DNA from: Coriobacteriales bacterium
GTDB taxonomy: Bacteria; Actinomycetota; Coriobacteriia; Coriobacteriales; UBA8131
Reading direction: 5' to 3'
DNA length: 32,132 nt
Assembly: GCA_031282405.1 (NCBI GenBank)
Contig: JAITDU010000040.1
Coordinates: forward strand, 1-32,132
Of the stretch, positions 9,301 to 16,135 are shown piece by piece. The notes under the pieces are model-generated. The model made no database searches and was not told where the DNA came from. It saw only the letters and a list, made by a program, of their open reading frames with translations. The position numbers were made by a program, and so were the translations under genes. Numbering within the stretch: position 1 is the stretch's first letter; the number at the start of each line of letters is the position of its first letter.

Positions 9301-11247
9301 ATGAGCAGAAGCAGACAGAATGATCACAGCCCTTCCGTTGCTGTTAGGACATTATATTATTATGCTAATACAACAAGGAGGCATCTGGGGCTTTTCGTCC
9401 TGGCATTGCTTTCCACGATTGGGTTTGTGGTCACATTGACCTTTGGCAACCCTTTTGTCATTGGTTTGATAGTGGACCGCATCAGTGCGGGCGAACCTGT
9501 GGCCCCGAACCAGGTGTTGGCGGTATTCTCCCCCTATATCCTGGCCCTGATTGGCATCAATGTGTTGGGGCAAGTCTGCTCCAAGCTCCAGGACTACTCA
9601 GTGTGGAAAATCGCCATCAAGGCTAACTACGACCTGGCGACAACCGCATTCGATACGTTGTCAAACCAGTCTATGACCTTTCATTCCAGCCGTTTTGGCG
9701 GCTCGCTCGTAAGCCAAACACTCAAGTTCATTACCGGCTATACCACGCTCATGGAATGCCTGATCTATGCTGTGTTGCCCATAGCGCTTACCGCGGTGCT
9801 CACCGTAGCAATCCTTGCCGGGCTTATCCCCCTTTATGTAGTGCTGCTTTGCGTGCTCTTGGTAATTTATGTACTGGTTGCCTGGCTGATGTATAAACGC
9901 GTGTTGCCGCTTAACGCCGCGGCGGCGAGTGCCCAAAACGCACTTTCCGGCGAGCTTTCGGACAGCATCACAAACATTCTGGCCGTCAAGACCTACGGCC
10001 GCGAGACATACGAGCGTCAGCTTTTCGACACTGCGAACACCGACGTCCTGACTGCCGATTCGCGCCGAATGCGCTCCTCGACCATGCGCGGTGCCATAAC
10101 CTCCACGATTATTGTGGGCATCATGGCCCTGTTGGTCATCTTCATTACCGGCGGCAACGCCTGGTTTGGCATCAGCGCCGGCACGCTCGTCGTGGCTTTT
10201 ACGTACACCTACGCGCTGACCATGCAGTTTAATCGACTGAACATGACGTTCCAGCAGATAAATCGCGGCTTTGGCGATGCTCACGACATGACGGTCATAT
10301 TGGACGAGCCTACCCTGGTGGCCGACGCGCCGGGTGCCACCAAACTTACGGTGAGCGCTGGTGCCATCGATTTTGAGCGCGTCGATTTTGCCTATGCGGA
10401 CAAGGACACAGAGCCTGGGGAGAAGGGAGCGGCTGTTGTTGCTGTTGAGCCTACGGGCCGTGGGGAGACGGGAGCGGCCGAGTCCGTAGATCTTGAAGAG
10501 ACCGACGAAATCAAGCCTGCGAGCCCCAAGGAGAGAAACCCGACGGGCGCCGTGCAGGTATTCAGTGACTTTTGCTTGCATATCCCGGCTGGGCAGCGCG
10601 TGGGCCTGGTGGGCCGCAGCGGCTCGGGCAAGACGACGCTCACTACGTTGCTGTTGCGTTTGAGCAACCTGCAAGAAGGCCGCATCCTTATAGACGACCA
10701 GGACATTGCGGCGGTTACCCAGGTAAGTTTGCGCCAACAGATAGCCTACGTACCCCAGGAACCGCTGCTGTTTCATCGCAGTATCCGCGAAAACATCGCC
10801 TATGGGCGCCCCCGGGCTACTCAGCAGGAGATCGAAGCAGCAGCGGTAAAAGCCAACGCGCTGGAGTTCATCCGAAGCCTGCCCCAGGGCTTCGACACGG
10901 TCACCGGCGAGCGGGGCGTCAAACTCAGCGGTGGTCAGCGGCAACGTATAGCCATTGCCCGAGCAATTCTGGCCGCCAGGCCGATTCTGGTCTTGGATGA
11001 GGCTACCTCAGCTTTGGATTCCGAGAGCGAGAAGTTGATCCAGGACGCCATGCGCAACCTGATGCTCGGGCGCACAGCCATCGTGGTAGCACACCGCCTG
11101 TCTACGGTTGCCAGTTTGGATAGGATAATCGTGCTCAGTGAGGGGCGTATTGTCGAGGATGGTACGCACGCCGAGCTGGTCAATGCCGGCGGCGAGTACG
11201 CGCGCCTGTGGAATCGTCAGTCTGGAGCATTTCTGGGCGACAACTAA
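9301..11247 (+). CDS. ABC exporter half-transporter (fused permease and ATPase)
   Basis: The 648-residue protein has a six-helix exporter domain (about 28-320) followed by an ATPase domain. The ATPase shows the Walker A GRSGSGKTT (438-446), LSGGQ (542-546), Walker B ILVLDE (562-567) and the switch His598. This is the MsbA/LmrA-type architecture for export of lipids, drugs or peptides, working as a dimer. A hydrophilic insertion of about 50 residues (368-417), rich in Glu, Gly, Ala and Thr, interrupts the start of the ATPase domain between VDFAYAD and VQVFSDF, which normally are nearly adjacent. The ATG at 9301 has GAGG upstream. No partner half-transporter is next to it, so it may be homodimeric or pair with a distant gene. 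Confidence 0.92.
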   Translation: MSRSRQNDHSPSVAVRTLYYYANTTRRHLGLFVLALLSTIGFVVTLTFGNPFVIGLIVDRISAGEPVAPNQVLAVFSPYILALIGINVLGQVCSKLQDYSVWKIAIKANYDLATTAFDTLSNQSMTFHSSRFGGSLVSQTLKFITGYTTLMECLIYAVLPIALTAVLTVAILAGLIPLYVVLLCVLLVIYVLVAWLMYKRVLPLNAAAASAQNALSGELSDSITNILAVKTYGRETYERQLFDTANTDVLTADSRRMRSSTMRGAITSTIIVGIMALLVIFITGGNAWFGISAGTLVVAFTYTYALTMQFNRLNMTFQQINRGFGDAHDMTVILDEPTLVADAPGATKLTVSAGAIDFERVDFAYADKDTEPGEKGAAVVAVEPTGRGETGAAESVDLEETDEIKPASPKERNPTGAVQVFSDFCLHIPAGQRVGLVGRSGSGKTTLTTLLLRLSNLQEGRILIDDQDIAAVTQVSLRQQIAYVPQEPLLFHRSIRENIAYGRPRATQQEIEAAAVKANALEFIRSLPQGFDTVTGERGVKLSGGQRQRIAIARAILAARPILVLDEATSALDSESEKLIQDAMRNLMLGRTAIVVAHRLSTVASLDRIIVLSEGRIVEDGTHAELVNAGGEYARLWNRQSGAFLGDN

Positions 11248-11318
11248 CGAGGCGACAGCCAACAAAATGCCTTCTCCGTCGCGCTACAGGCGCGTCTTAC
11301 TCTCGCCCGCCTGTCTCT

Positions 11319-11490
11319 CGCGCGGTTTTATCCCCTGGCGCTCGTCTTCCGCGCGGTTTTATCCCCTGGCGCCTGTCTCCCGCGCGGTTTTATCCCCTGG
11401 CGCTCGTCTTCCGCGCGGTTTTATCCCCCCTCGCGGTTTTATCCCCTGGCGCTCGTCTTCCGCGCGGTTTTATCCCCCCTCGCGCTCTTA
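11319..11490. repeat. 31-bp tandem repeat array between convergent genes
   Basis: Units beginning CGCGCGGTTTTATCCCC start at 11319, 11350, 11381 and 11412, exactly 31 bp apart. A shortened unit follows at about 11430, and another full start occurs at 11461. The array fills the gap between the ABC transporter and the vanZ-like gene and touches the stop codon of the latter. Because 31 is not a multiple of three, the open frames running through it are accidental. No spacers separate the units. Possible roles include a transcription barrier, a protein-binding array, or a slippage product. Confidence 0.9.
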
Positions 11491-11949
11491 TCTTCTGTGC
11501 TCGTCTCTGTTGAGTTCGTCTTTCCTGTGGTCTTGCTGAGCACCTTGATTCGAATTTGGCCAAAACCGCAGATAGATCATGCTGCCAATAGCACCGAGGA
11601 CAGCCCCGCCGCTGTCACAGAGCCAGTCGATGATGTCGCTTACCCGGTTGGGCACAAACATCTGGTGGATTTCGTCGCTGGCGGCGTAGGCTATCGAGAC
11701 AATCAGGGCGATCATGGCGACCTTGAGCAGATTGTCCTTGCCACCGTACAGGGCGATGGTCAGCAGAGCTGCCAAGATCAGGTATTCGCCGGCATGCGCG
11801 ATATAGTTGAGAAAGCCCGGATGTGGTGGGTAGCTGTCTCCGGGGATACTCGAAAGCACAAAGATCAGCACGGCCCATGCGAGGGCGAGAATCACCGCTA
11901 TGAGCCGGATGCCTGCCTTTGGTTGATGCTTGTCCGATTTCCTATTCAT
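11488..11949 (-). CDS. VanZ-like membrane protein
   Basis: This 153-residue protein has about four hydrophobic segments and the VanZ-family signatures HAGEYLILAAL (about 49-59) and SDEIHQMFVPNRVSDIIDWL (about 91-110). VanZ-like proteins are small membrane proteins; the founding member gives low-level teicoplanin resistance, while most relatives have unknown roles in the envelope. The ATG at 11949 has GAGGAC upstream and is chosen over a far longer open frame that reaches 12738 antisense to perR. The Asn usual after the WLxN position is replaced by Cys-Asp-Ser. The C-terminus ends in a charged tail (QDHRKDELNRDEHRR) whose stop codon lies in the tandem array. It is divergent from perR. Confidence 0.75.
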   Translation of the reverse strand: MNRKSDKHQPKAGIRLIAVILALAWAVLIFVLSSIPGDSYPPHPGFLNYIAHAGEYLILAALLTIALYGGKDNLLKVAMIALIVSIAYAASDEIHQMFVPNRVSDIIDWLCDSGGAVLGAIGSMIYLRFWPNSNQGAQQDHRKDELNRDEHRR

Positions 11950-12103
11950 CGTGTTTGTCCTCTTTGGTATTGTCGCGGCGAGATCCGATGTGCCCTCGTT
12001 AGTGGTGTTTAGTTGGCAAAGTACATATACCGGTATTCTACAACTTATAGCACCCATACAAAGCGTCACGCGAACCCATTTGTCAAAATTTATGAAAAAA
12101 GGC

Positions 12104-12136
12104 TTGACAGAATTATCAGTAATAATTATTATTACT
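12104..12136 (+). promoter_or_regulatory. perR promoter overlapped by a PerR-type operator
   Basis: TTGACA (12104-12109) and TATTAT (12127-12132) are 17 bp apart. A perfect 19-bp palindrome, AGTAATAATTATTATTACT, spans 12118-12136 and covers the -10 site. Its core differs from the PerR box (TTATAATNATTATAA) only at two symmetric positions. This predicts autorepression of the perR-ahpC unit, relieved by peroxide. The leader to the perR ATG is about 137 nt. Confidence 0.85.
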
Positions 12137-12275
12137 ATAAAGCAAACTACCGCCAGGCTGGAAACAGACAGACCCTGCCCCTCAGCCCAACGAGACAGCA
12201 GCGTGCTTAAATCGAAGATACAAAGCATTACGTCAATAACAGCTGCTTGTTTGGGCCGAAAGGAGACAAAGTGAC

Positions 12276-12719
12276 ATGTCGCGTCAACGCAACAGCAGAC
12301 AAAAGAGTATGATAGACAGAGCTTTGGCGACCAGCGATCATCCGACCGCCTCAGAGGTCTATGATATGGTGCGCCAGGACTGTCCACAGGTCTCTCTGGG
12401 GACAATTTATCGCAACCTGGCTTCGATGGCCGAAGGGGGAGAAATACTGCGACTGTCATTCGCGGGGACTCCGGATCGCTTTGATCCCAATACCTTTGAG
12501 CACTTCCATGTGGTGTGCAAACACTGTGGACGAGTGTTCGATGCCGACTGCGCTCAGAGCGCCTTGCAACTGGAGCGCCTGGTGGAATCTGTGGAACACA
12601 GCACCGGTGTAGCGATAGAGCAGCACAACCTGATGTTTTCTGGTACGTGCAAGCAATGCGCAAAAACGTGCGGTGAACGTGGAAGGAAACAAGGGGAGCC
12701 AACGACTCCGGTCGCCTGA
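12276..12719 (+). CDS. perR: Fur-family peroxide-responsive repressor (PerR)
   Basis: The 147-residue protein has the Fur-family winged helix (about 1-65, with HPTASEVYDMVR and VSLGTIYRNLASM) and the metal/dimerisation domain. The regulatory site ligands are visible in DRFDPNTFEHFHVVC (68-81), with a nearby Asp in VFDAD (87-91), as expected for PerR rather than Fur or Zur. CKHC (81-84) and CKQC (125-128) form the structural zinc site. PerR with bound iron is inactivated by H2O2-driven histidine oxidation. The start has AAAGGAG upstream. It is followed by ahpC after 65 bp without an obvious new promoter, and a PerR-type box covers its own promoter, so autoregulated peroxide control is well supported. 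Confidence 0.88.
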   Translation: MSRQRNSRQKSMIDRALATSDHPTASEVYDMVRQDCPQVSLGTIYRNLASMAEGGEILRLSFAGTPDRFDPNTFEHFHVVCKHCGRVFDADCAQSALQLERLVESVEHSTGVAIEQHNLMFSGTCKQCAKTCGERGRKQGEPTTPVA

Positions 12720-12784
12720 CGGCCCAGGTCGCATACATAGCAGCTCAGAGTAAGTCAGAGACCACCTAACAGAAAGGAAAGATT

Positions 12785-13348
12785 ATGTCTCTCATAGGTA
12801 AGGAAATCAATGATTTCAAGGTTCAAGCGTTTGCAAACGGCGAATTTAAGGAAGTCAGCAAGGCAGACATTTTAGGAAAATGGAGTGTGTTCGTATTCTA
12901 TCCGGCCGACTTCACCTTTGTTTGTCCCACGGAGTTGGGTGATTTAGCCGATCTTTATGACGAGTTCCAAAAGATTAGTGTCAATGTTTATTCCGTCTCG
13001 ACCGATACACACTTTGTGCATAAGGCCTGGCACGATGCCTCTGACACCATCAAGCGGATAAAGTACACGATGCTCGGCGACCCCACAGCAGCACTGGCCA
13101 AGGACTTTGAGGTCTATATCGAAGACGAGGGTTTGGCATTGCGCGGAAGCTTCATCGTTAATCCTGAAGGACAAATTGTCAGCTACGAGGTAAACTCAAA
13201 CAATATCGGTCGCGAGGCCAGTGAACTGTTGCGCAAGGTCCAGGCCGCCCAGTTTGTTGCAGAGCATGGCGACCAGGTTTGCCCGGCCAAGTGGCACCCC
13301 GGCGCCGAGACACTCAAACCAAGCCTCGATCTTGTAGGCAAGCTCTGA
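12785..13348 (+). CDS. ahpC: Alkyl hydroperoxide reductase subunit C (2-Cys peroxiredoxin)
   Basis: The 187-residue protein is a typical AhpC. The peroxidatic Cys47 lies in DFTFVCPTE, the resolving Cys166 in DQVCPAKWHPG, and the length is that of the family. It reduces H2O2, organic peroxides and peroxynitrite in the cytoplasm and is re-reduced by an AhpF-type flavoprotein. That partner is the next gene, 160 bp downstream. The ATG is preceded by AAAGGAAAG. Its position behind perR, whose promoter carries a PerR-type box, indicates induction by peroxide. Confidence 0.96.
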   Translation: MSLIGKEINDFKVQAFANGEFKEVSKADILGKWSVFVFYPADFTFVCPTELGDLADLYDEFQKISVNVYSVSTDTHFVHKAWHDASDTIKRIKYTMLGDPTAALAKDFEVYIEDEGLALRGSFIVNPEGQIVSYEVNSNNIGREASELLRKVQAAQFVAEHGDQVCPAKWHPGAETLKPSLDLVGKL

Positions 13349-13508
13349 TAGAGAGCCTGCTGAAGCATAAGGCATTGCAAGCCTTGCTCGTGTGTTACGC
13401 GCGTTGCGGTCGACTTTCGTGTCGTGTGCAATCAGTGTATACGGACAGCAGATATATTCTTTGTAGACGCTGCGAATCAACGGCGGAAAGTTATCGGAGG
13501 TAAGAACC

Positions 13509-15296
13509 ATGTACGACCTCATAATCATCGGAGCCGGGGCGGCTGGAATGAGTGCCGCCATCTATGCCGGACGCGCCAAATTGAACACTCTGGTAATCGA
13601 GCGCGACAGCCCCGGCGGCCAGATCAGGATAACGAATGACATCGAGAACTACCCGGGTATACCCAAAATTTCGGGCGCGGAGCTGAGTCAGGCTATGCGC
13701 GCCCAAGCAGAGAGCTTTGGTGCCACGTTTGTTACCGATGTCGTGAAGGCGGTGGATTTCTCGGGCGATATCAAGCGCCTCACAACGGCCAACGGTAGCT
13801 ACGAGGCGCTCGCTGTCATTGTCGCCACCGGTGCCACTCCCCGAAGTGTGGGATTTAAGGGAGAAGAAGAGTATCTCGGGCGCGGTATAGCGGTCTGTGC
13901 CACGTGTGACGGCGAATTTTTTACCGGCATGGACCTGTTCGTCATTGGCGGCGGATTGGCGGCGGCCGAGGAAGCCCTTTTTCTCACCCGCTTTGCCAAA
14001 AAAGTCACCCTTATCGTACGCAAGGACAAGCTCGCGGTGCCCCGCAAGGTGGCTGAGCGCGTCTTTGCCCATCCTGCCGTTGAGGTGCGCTTTAACACCA
14101 GGATCATCGAGGCCGGGGGCGACGGCATGTTGCGCTACGCCGTATTCCACGACGATAAGACCAACGAGACCTGGCGCTATGATGCCTCGCCACCCACCAA
14201 CAGCTTTGGCATTTTTGTCTTTGCCGGTTATGTTCCGCGCAGCGACATCTACGCCCAGACTCTGGAACTGGATAGCAGCGGCTACATCCTCACCGACGAT
14301 CGTATGCGTACAAACGTCACGGGTGTGTTTGCGGCTGGCGATGTGCGTCCCAAACAGCTCAGACAACTGGTCACCGCTGTCTCTGACGGAGCAATCGCCT
14401 CAACTGCGGCGGAACTGTATGTCGAAGAGCTGCGCATAAAACAAGGGCTTCCGCTTACAGGTGAGGAGGCAGAGACAGACGCGGGGGCCGTCGCTGCATC
14501 TGGTGAGGAGTCCGCCGCCACGGCCGGGGAGAAGCTCGCCGCCGCTGAGACCACAGAGACCTGTCCTCTCGACGATGCCGAAAAGAAGCCCGCTGCCACA
14601 GAGACCTGCCCCTTGGGAGAAAATGACACGGATCGTGCTTCTGCATCTGCTCCTGCGGCCATGAGTTTCTTTGATGATGATCTGATCAAACAACTCATGC
14701 CGATACTGGACAAACTCGAAAACACGGTTGGTATAGTGGCCGTGCTCGATCACAGTCAGACGCTGGACACAGAGGTGTCTGGCTTTCTTTCCGAATTTGC
14801 TCAGCTTACCGACAAGGTCAAAACCACCGTTCTTGCCAAGGACAATAATCCCGGGTACGAGCGGGAGCTTGGCGTCCTTATCACCCCGGCCCTGGTTCTT
14901 ACCGATAGATTCGCAAAGCCCCTGGGCGTACAGTTCCATGGGGTGCCGGCAGGCCACGAACTTAATTCCTTCGTGCTGGCGCTGTATAACGCCGGCGGCC
15001 CCGGCCAGACCATAGACGAGGCCACAGCGGCCCGCATAGCGGCCATCGATACACCGACCACTGTCAAGGTTGGGGTCTCGCTTTCCTGTACGCTTTGCCC
15101 CGATGTTGTTGCCGCCACACAGCTTATAGCTATCAAAAACCCTCATGTCACAGCAGAGATGATTGATGTCGCCCACTTTGTCGACTTCAAAAACACGTGG
15201 GGGATCATGAGCGTTCCCGCCGTCGTGGTAGACGACGAGCGCGTTGCCTTTGGCAAGCGCAGTCTGGAGGGTTTGTTGGACCTGCTGGAAGCCTAG
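13509..15296 (+). CDS. Thioredoxin reductase-like flavoprotein with C-terminal AhpF-type redox domain
   Basis: Residues 1-310 are a thioredoxin-reductase fold: FAD motif GAGAAG (8-13), active-site CATC (130-133), NAD(P)H motif GGGLAAAEEA (147-156) and the FAD motif TGVFAAGDVR (271-280). A linker (about 315-385), rich in Ala, Glu and Thr and containing ETCPL twice, joins a C-terminal part (about 386-595) that looks like the double thioredoxin-fold domain of AhpF, with redox CTLC (527-530). In classical AhpF that domain is N-terminal, so the order is reversed here. It should pass electrons from NAD(P)H to AhpC, encoded just upstream. The start has ATCGGAGG upstream. The two linker cysteines are unusual and could be redox-active. 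Confidence 0.88.
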   Translation: MYDLIIIGAGAAGMSAAIYAGRAKLNTLVIERDSPGGQIRITNDIENYPGIPKISGAELSQAMRAQAESFGATFVTDVVKAVDFSGDIKRLTTANGSYEALAVIVATGATPRSVGFKGEEEYLGRGIAVCATCDGEFFTGMDLFVIGGGLAAAEEALFLTRFAKKVTLIVRKDKLAVPRKVAERVFAHPAVEVRFNTRIIEAGGDGMLRYAVFHDDKTNETWRYDASPPTNSFGIFVFAGYVPRSDIYAQTLELDSSGYILTDDRMRTNVTGVFAAGDVRPKQLRQLVTAVSDGAIASTAAELYVEELRIKQGLPLTGEEAETDAGAVAASGEESAATAGEKLAAAETTETCPLDDAEKKPAATETCPLGENDTDRASASAPAAMSFFDDDLIKQLMPILDKLENTVGIVAVLDHSQTLDTEVSGFLSEFAQLTDKVKTTVLAKDNNPGYERELGVLITPALVLTDRFAKPLGVQFHGVPAGHELNSFVLALYNAGGPGQTIDEATAARIAAIDTPTTVKVGVSLSCTLCPDVVAATQLIAIKNPHVTAEMIDVAHFVDFKNTWGIMSVPAVVVDDERVAFGKRSLEGLLDLLEA

Positions 15297-15298
15297 TG

Positions 15299-15353
15299 CC
15301 CCCCCCCCGGGGGGGAGCTACTGTCCTACGAGAGAGCGTGTGGCAGTAGCCCC
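15299..15353 (+). other. C10/G7 tract and stem-loop after the flavoprotein gene
   Basis: Directly after the stop codon lie ten C and seven G residues (15299-15315), a self-complementary tract. This is followed by GCTACTG (15317-15323) and CAGTAGC (15344-15350), a 7-bp stem extended by GGG/CCC with one bulge. It may end transcription, but there is no T tract. Confidence 0.35.
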
Positions 15354-15364
15354 GTTCGTCTGGC

Positions 15365-15664
15365 TCAAGGGCGTCGACCTGTGTGACGTCTGCGCCGGGT
15401 AATGTAGTATGCCGCTCCTACGGCAGCGACGGCCAACGCTGCAATCAACACAACAATAGTAATGATCTACGGGTCGATAAGGCTTGTGCTTTGAGCGGTT
15501 TCTGAGCGGGAATTCTCGGCACGTTCGGGGCTGTTGGTCAAAGTGACACTATCGTCTGGCTTTGTCAGCTCGACATCCTCCTCGGCGACCTCCTGTGCAT
15601 CAAAAGTCTCAAGTACAGCGCTCTCGCTACCATCCGCACCTAAAATCGCAGGGGGTACAGGCAT
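15365..15664 (-). pseudogene. Small membrane-anchored protein interrupted by an in-frame amber codon
   Basis: From the ATG at 15664 an acidic 65-residue segment (rich in Glu, Asp, Ser) runs to a TAG at 15469-15467. The same frame then continues for 33 codons as a textbook hydrophobic helix (IITIVVLIAALAVAAVGAAY) with a basic tail ITRRRRHTGRRP, ending at TGA 15367-15365. The two parts fit one tail-anchored surface protein, so the TAG is best read as a nonsense mutation, though readthrough or a sequencing error is possible. No clear ribosome binding site precedes the ATG, and TGA stands two codons before it, so the 5' part may also be missing. Confidence 0.5.
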
Positions 15665-15685
15665 AAGTCAGTCGGAGTGGTGCAT

Positions 15686-15715
15686 TTGCCCTGTACGTAC
15701 TGTGTATGCTACACT
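15686..15715 (+). promoter_or_regulatory. Promoter of the convergent small RNA, copy 2
   Basis: TTGCCC (15686-15691) and TACACT (15710-15715) are 18 bp apart, with TGC directly before the -10. Copy 3 has TTGCTC and TACACT at the same spacing (23194-23223), while the 18-bp spacer has diverged. Conservation limited to the hexamers supports a working promoter. Confidence 0.65.
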
Positions 15716-15721
15716 ACCCCC

Positions 15722-15805
15722 TAAGAAGTGCAGGGCCCTTTTGTTGGGGCGACGCTTCTGGTTGATTTTGATGAAGCTATCGCTTACGCGGTAGCTTCAC
15801 CTTTC
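15722..15805 (+). ncRNA. Predicted antisense RNA (type I antitoxin candidate), copy 2
   Basis: Transcription from the promoter at 15686-15715 would start near 15722 and end at the hairpin 15772-15799, giving about 80 nt with no open reading frame. Near its 5' end, GCCC (15735-15738) and GGGC (15747-15750) form a stem with loop TTTTGTTG. The stretch TTGTTGGGG (15741-15749) is exactly complementary to nine bases of the leader of the convergent gene's mRNA, including the loop of the hairpin beside its ribosome binding site. AAGAAGTG (15723-15730) can pair, with one G-U, with the leader at 16007-16014. The 3' end overlaps the last codons of the gene. The RNA is predicted, not seen. Confidence 0.55.
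15772..15799. terminator. Shared hairpin at the 3' ends of the small gene and antisense RNA
   Basis: TGAAGCTATCGC (15772-15783), loop TTAC, GCGGTAGCTTCA (15788-15799) form a 12-bp stem with one G-U pair. The small gene's stop codon lies within it. Copy 3 keeps the stem and there it is followed by TTTGTTTT on +. In copy 2 the T tract is weak (CCTTTCT), so termination may be less efficient. Confidence 0.6.
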
Positions 15806-15971
15806 TGCCAGACTTCTGCTTCATCCGCTTTGACTTTCGTCTTAGCTTTGATAAAGCCTCTCGTCGTTGCTTTCGCAACGAAGCAACTCTGATTGCTGTT
15901 TCAATTATTGAGACAACAATACGGACTATGGTACCCATAAAGATAACTATAGCCAAATAGGGTTCGTCCAT
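15777..15971 (-). CDS. Small basic membrane protein, candidate type I toxin
   Basis: The 64-residue protein has a hydrophobic N-terminal half, MDEPYLAIVIFMGTIVRIVV continuing to about residue 28. The C-terminal half is very basic, with Lys and Arg dominating from residue 33 to the end (KLPRKR). A perfect AAGGAGG at 15985-15979 stands 7 nt from the ATG, so it is very likely translated. Hydrophobic helix plus charged tail is the form of Fst, TxpA and holin-like type I toxins, although this one is longer and more basic. The stop lies in a hairpin shared with a convergent small RNA. Copy 3 (23284-23442) keeps the frame with many substitutions and a 6-nt in-frame length change, which argues for coding selection. 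Alternatives are a membrane-active peptide or a small nucleic-acid-binding membrane protein. Confidence 0.65.
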   Translation of the reverse strand: MDEPYLAIVIFMGTIVRIVVSIIETAIRVASLRKQRREALSKLRRKSKRMKQKSGRKVKLPRKR

Positions 15972-15978
15972 AAGGCAT

Positions 15979-16003
15979 CCTCCTTATCTCCCTTGTTGGG
16001 GGA
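15979..16003 (-). promoter_or_regulatory. RBS and adjacent leader hairpin of the candidate toxin, copy 2
   Basis: The ribosome binding site AAGGAGG is at 15985-15979. Four bases upstream on minus, UCCC (16003-16000) pairs with GGGA (15992-15989), leaving the loop CCAACAA. The loop is complementary to the loop of the convergent RNA (15739-15746). Pairing would create an RNA duplex touching the ribosome binding site region, a plausible block to translation. Copy 1 has a different but stronger hairpin here (37-52). Confidence 0.55.
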
Positions 16004-16033
16004 ATCAAGAAGCGTACCCAGGACCCTGCACGT

Positions 16034-16061
16034 ATAGTATTGTCTCAAGGAAAACTTTCAG
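16034..16061 (-). promoter_or_regulatory. Possible promoter of the candidate toxin gene
   Basis: On minus, CTGAAA (16061-16056) and TACTAT (16039-16034) are 16 bp apart. The block is identical in copy 1. Transcription would start near 16027 and give a leader of about 57 nt that begins GTGCAGGG-like, as the antisense RNA also does near its start. The hexamers are imperfect, so the exact site is uncertain. Confidence 0.35.
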
Positions 16062-16066
16062 ATTTC

Positions 16067-16135
16067 TTAACGGTGGCTTAATGAACCCTTAATTAAAACT
16101 GGACTAATCTTAACCACAGCTTACCCACATTAAAC
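16067..16135 (-). promoter_or_regulatory. Phased TTAAY box array, copy 2
   Basis: TTAAC or TTAAT starts at 16067, 16078, 16089 and 16110, with TTACC at 16121, TTAAA at 16130 and the degenerate TGGAC at 16100. Spacing is about 11 bp throughout, as in copy 1. The array lies just upstream of the possible toxin promoter. Copy 3 has lost all but the last box. Confidence 0.5.

Noticed and set aside
9196-9327. N-terminal extension of the coiled-coil hydrolase to 9327
   Set aside because: It would run into the divergent ABC gene and its promoters, and the signal peptide begins shortly after the ATG at 9195, which has a ribosome binding site.
9661-10944. 427-codon open frame on minus, antisense to the ABC exporter
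   Set aside because: It overlaps all main motifs of the ABC protein and has no family features of its own.
11319-11490. CRISPR array
   Set aside because: Units are directly adjacent with no unique spacers and no cas genes are nearby.
11138-11539. Open frames on + through the 31-bp tandem array
   Set aside because: The period is not a multiple of three, so all frames cycle; the start lies inside the ABC gene.
11950-12738. N-terminal extension of the vanZ-like gene
   Set aside because: It runs antisense through perR and the PerR box; the VanZ fold is complete from 11949.
14400-15176. 258-codon open frame on minus opposite the flavoprotein C-terminal domain
   Set aside because: The + strand frame has the CTLC redox motif and continuous domain structure; the minus frame has none.
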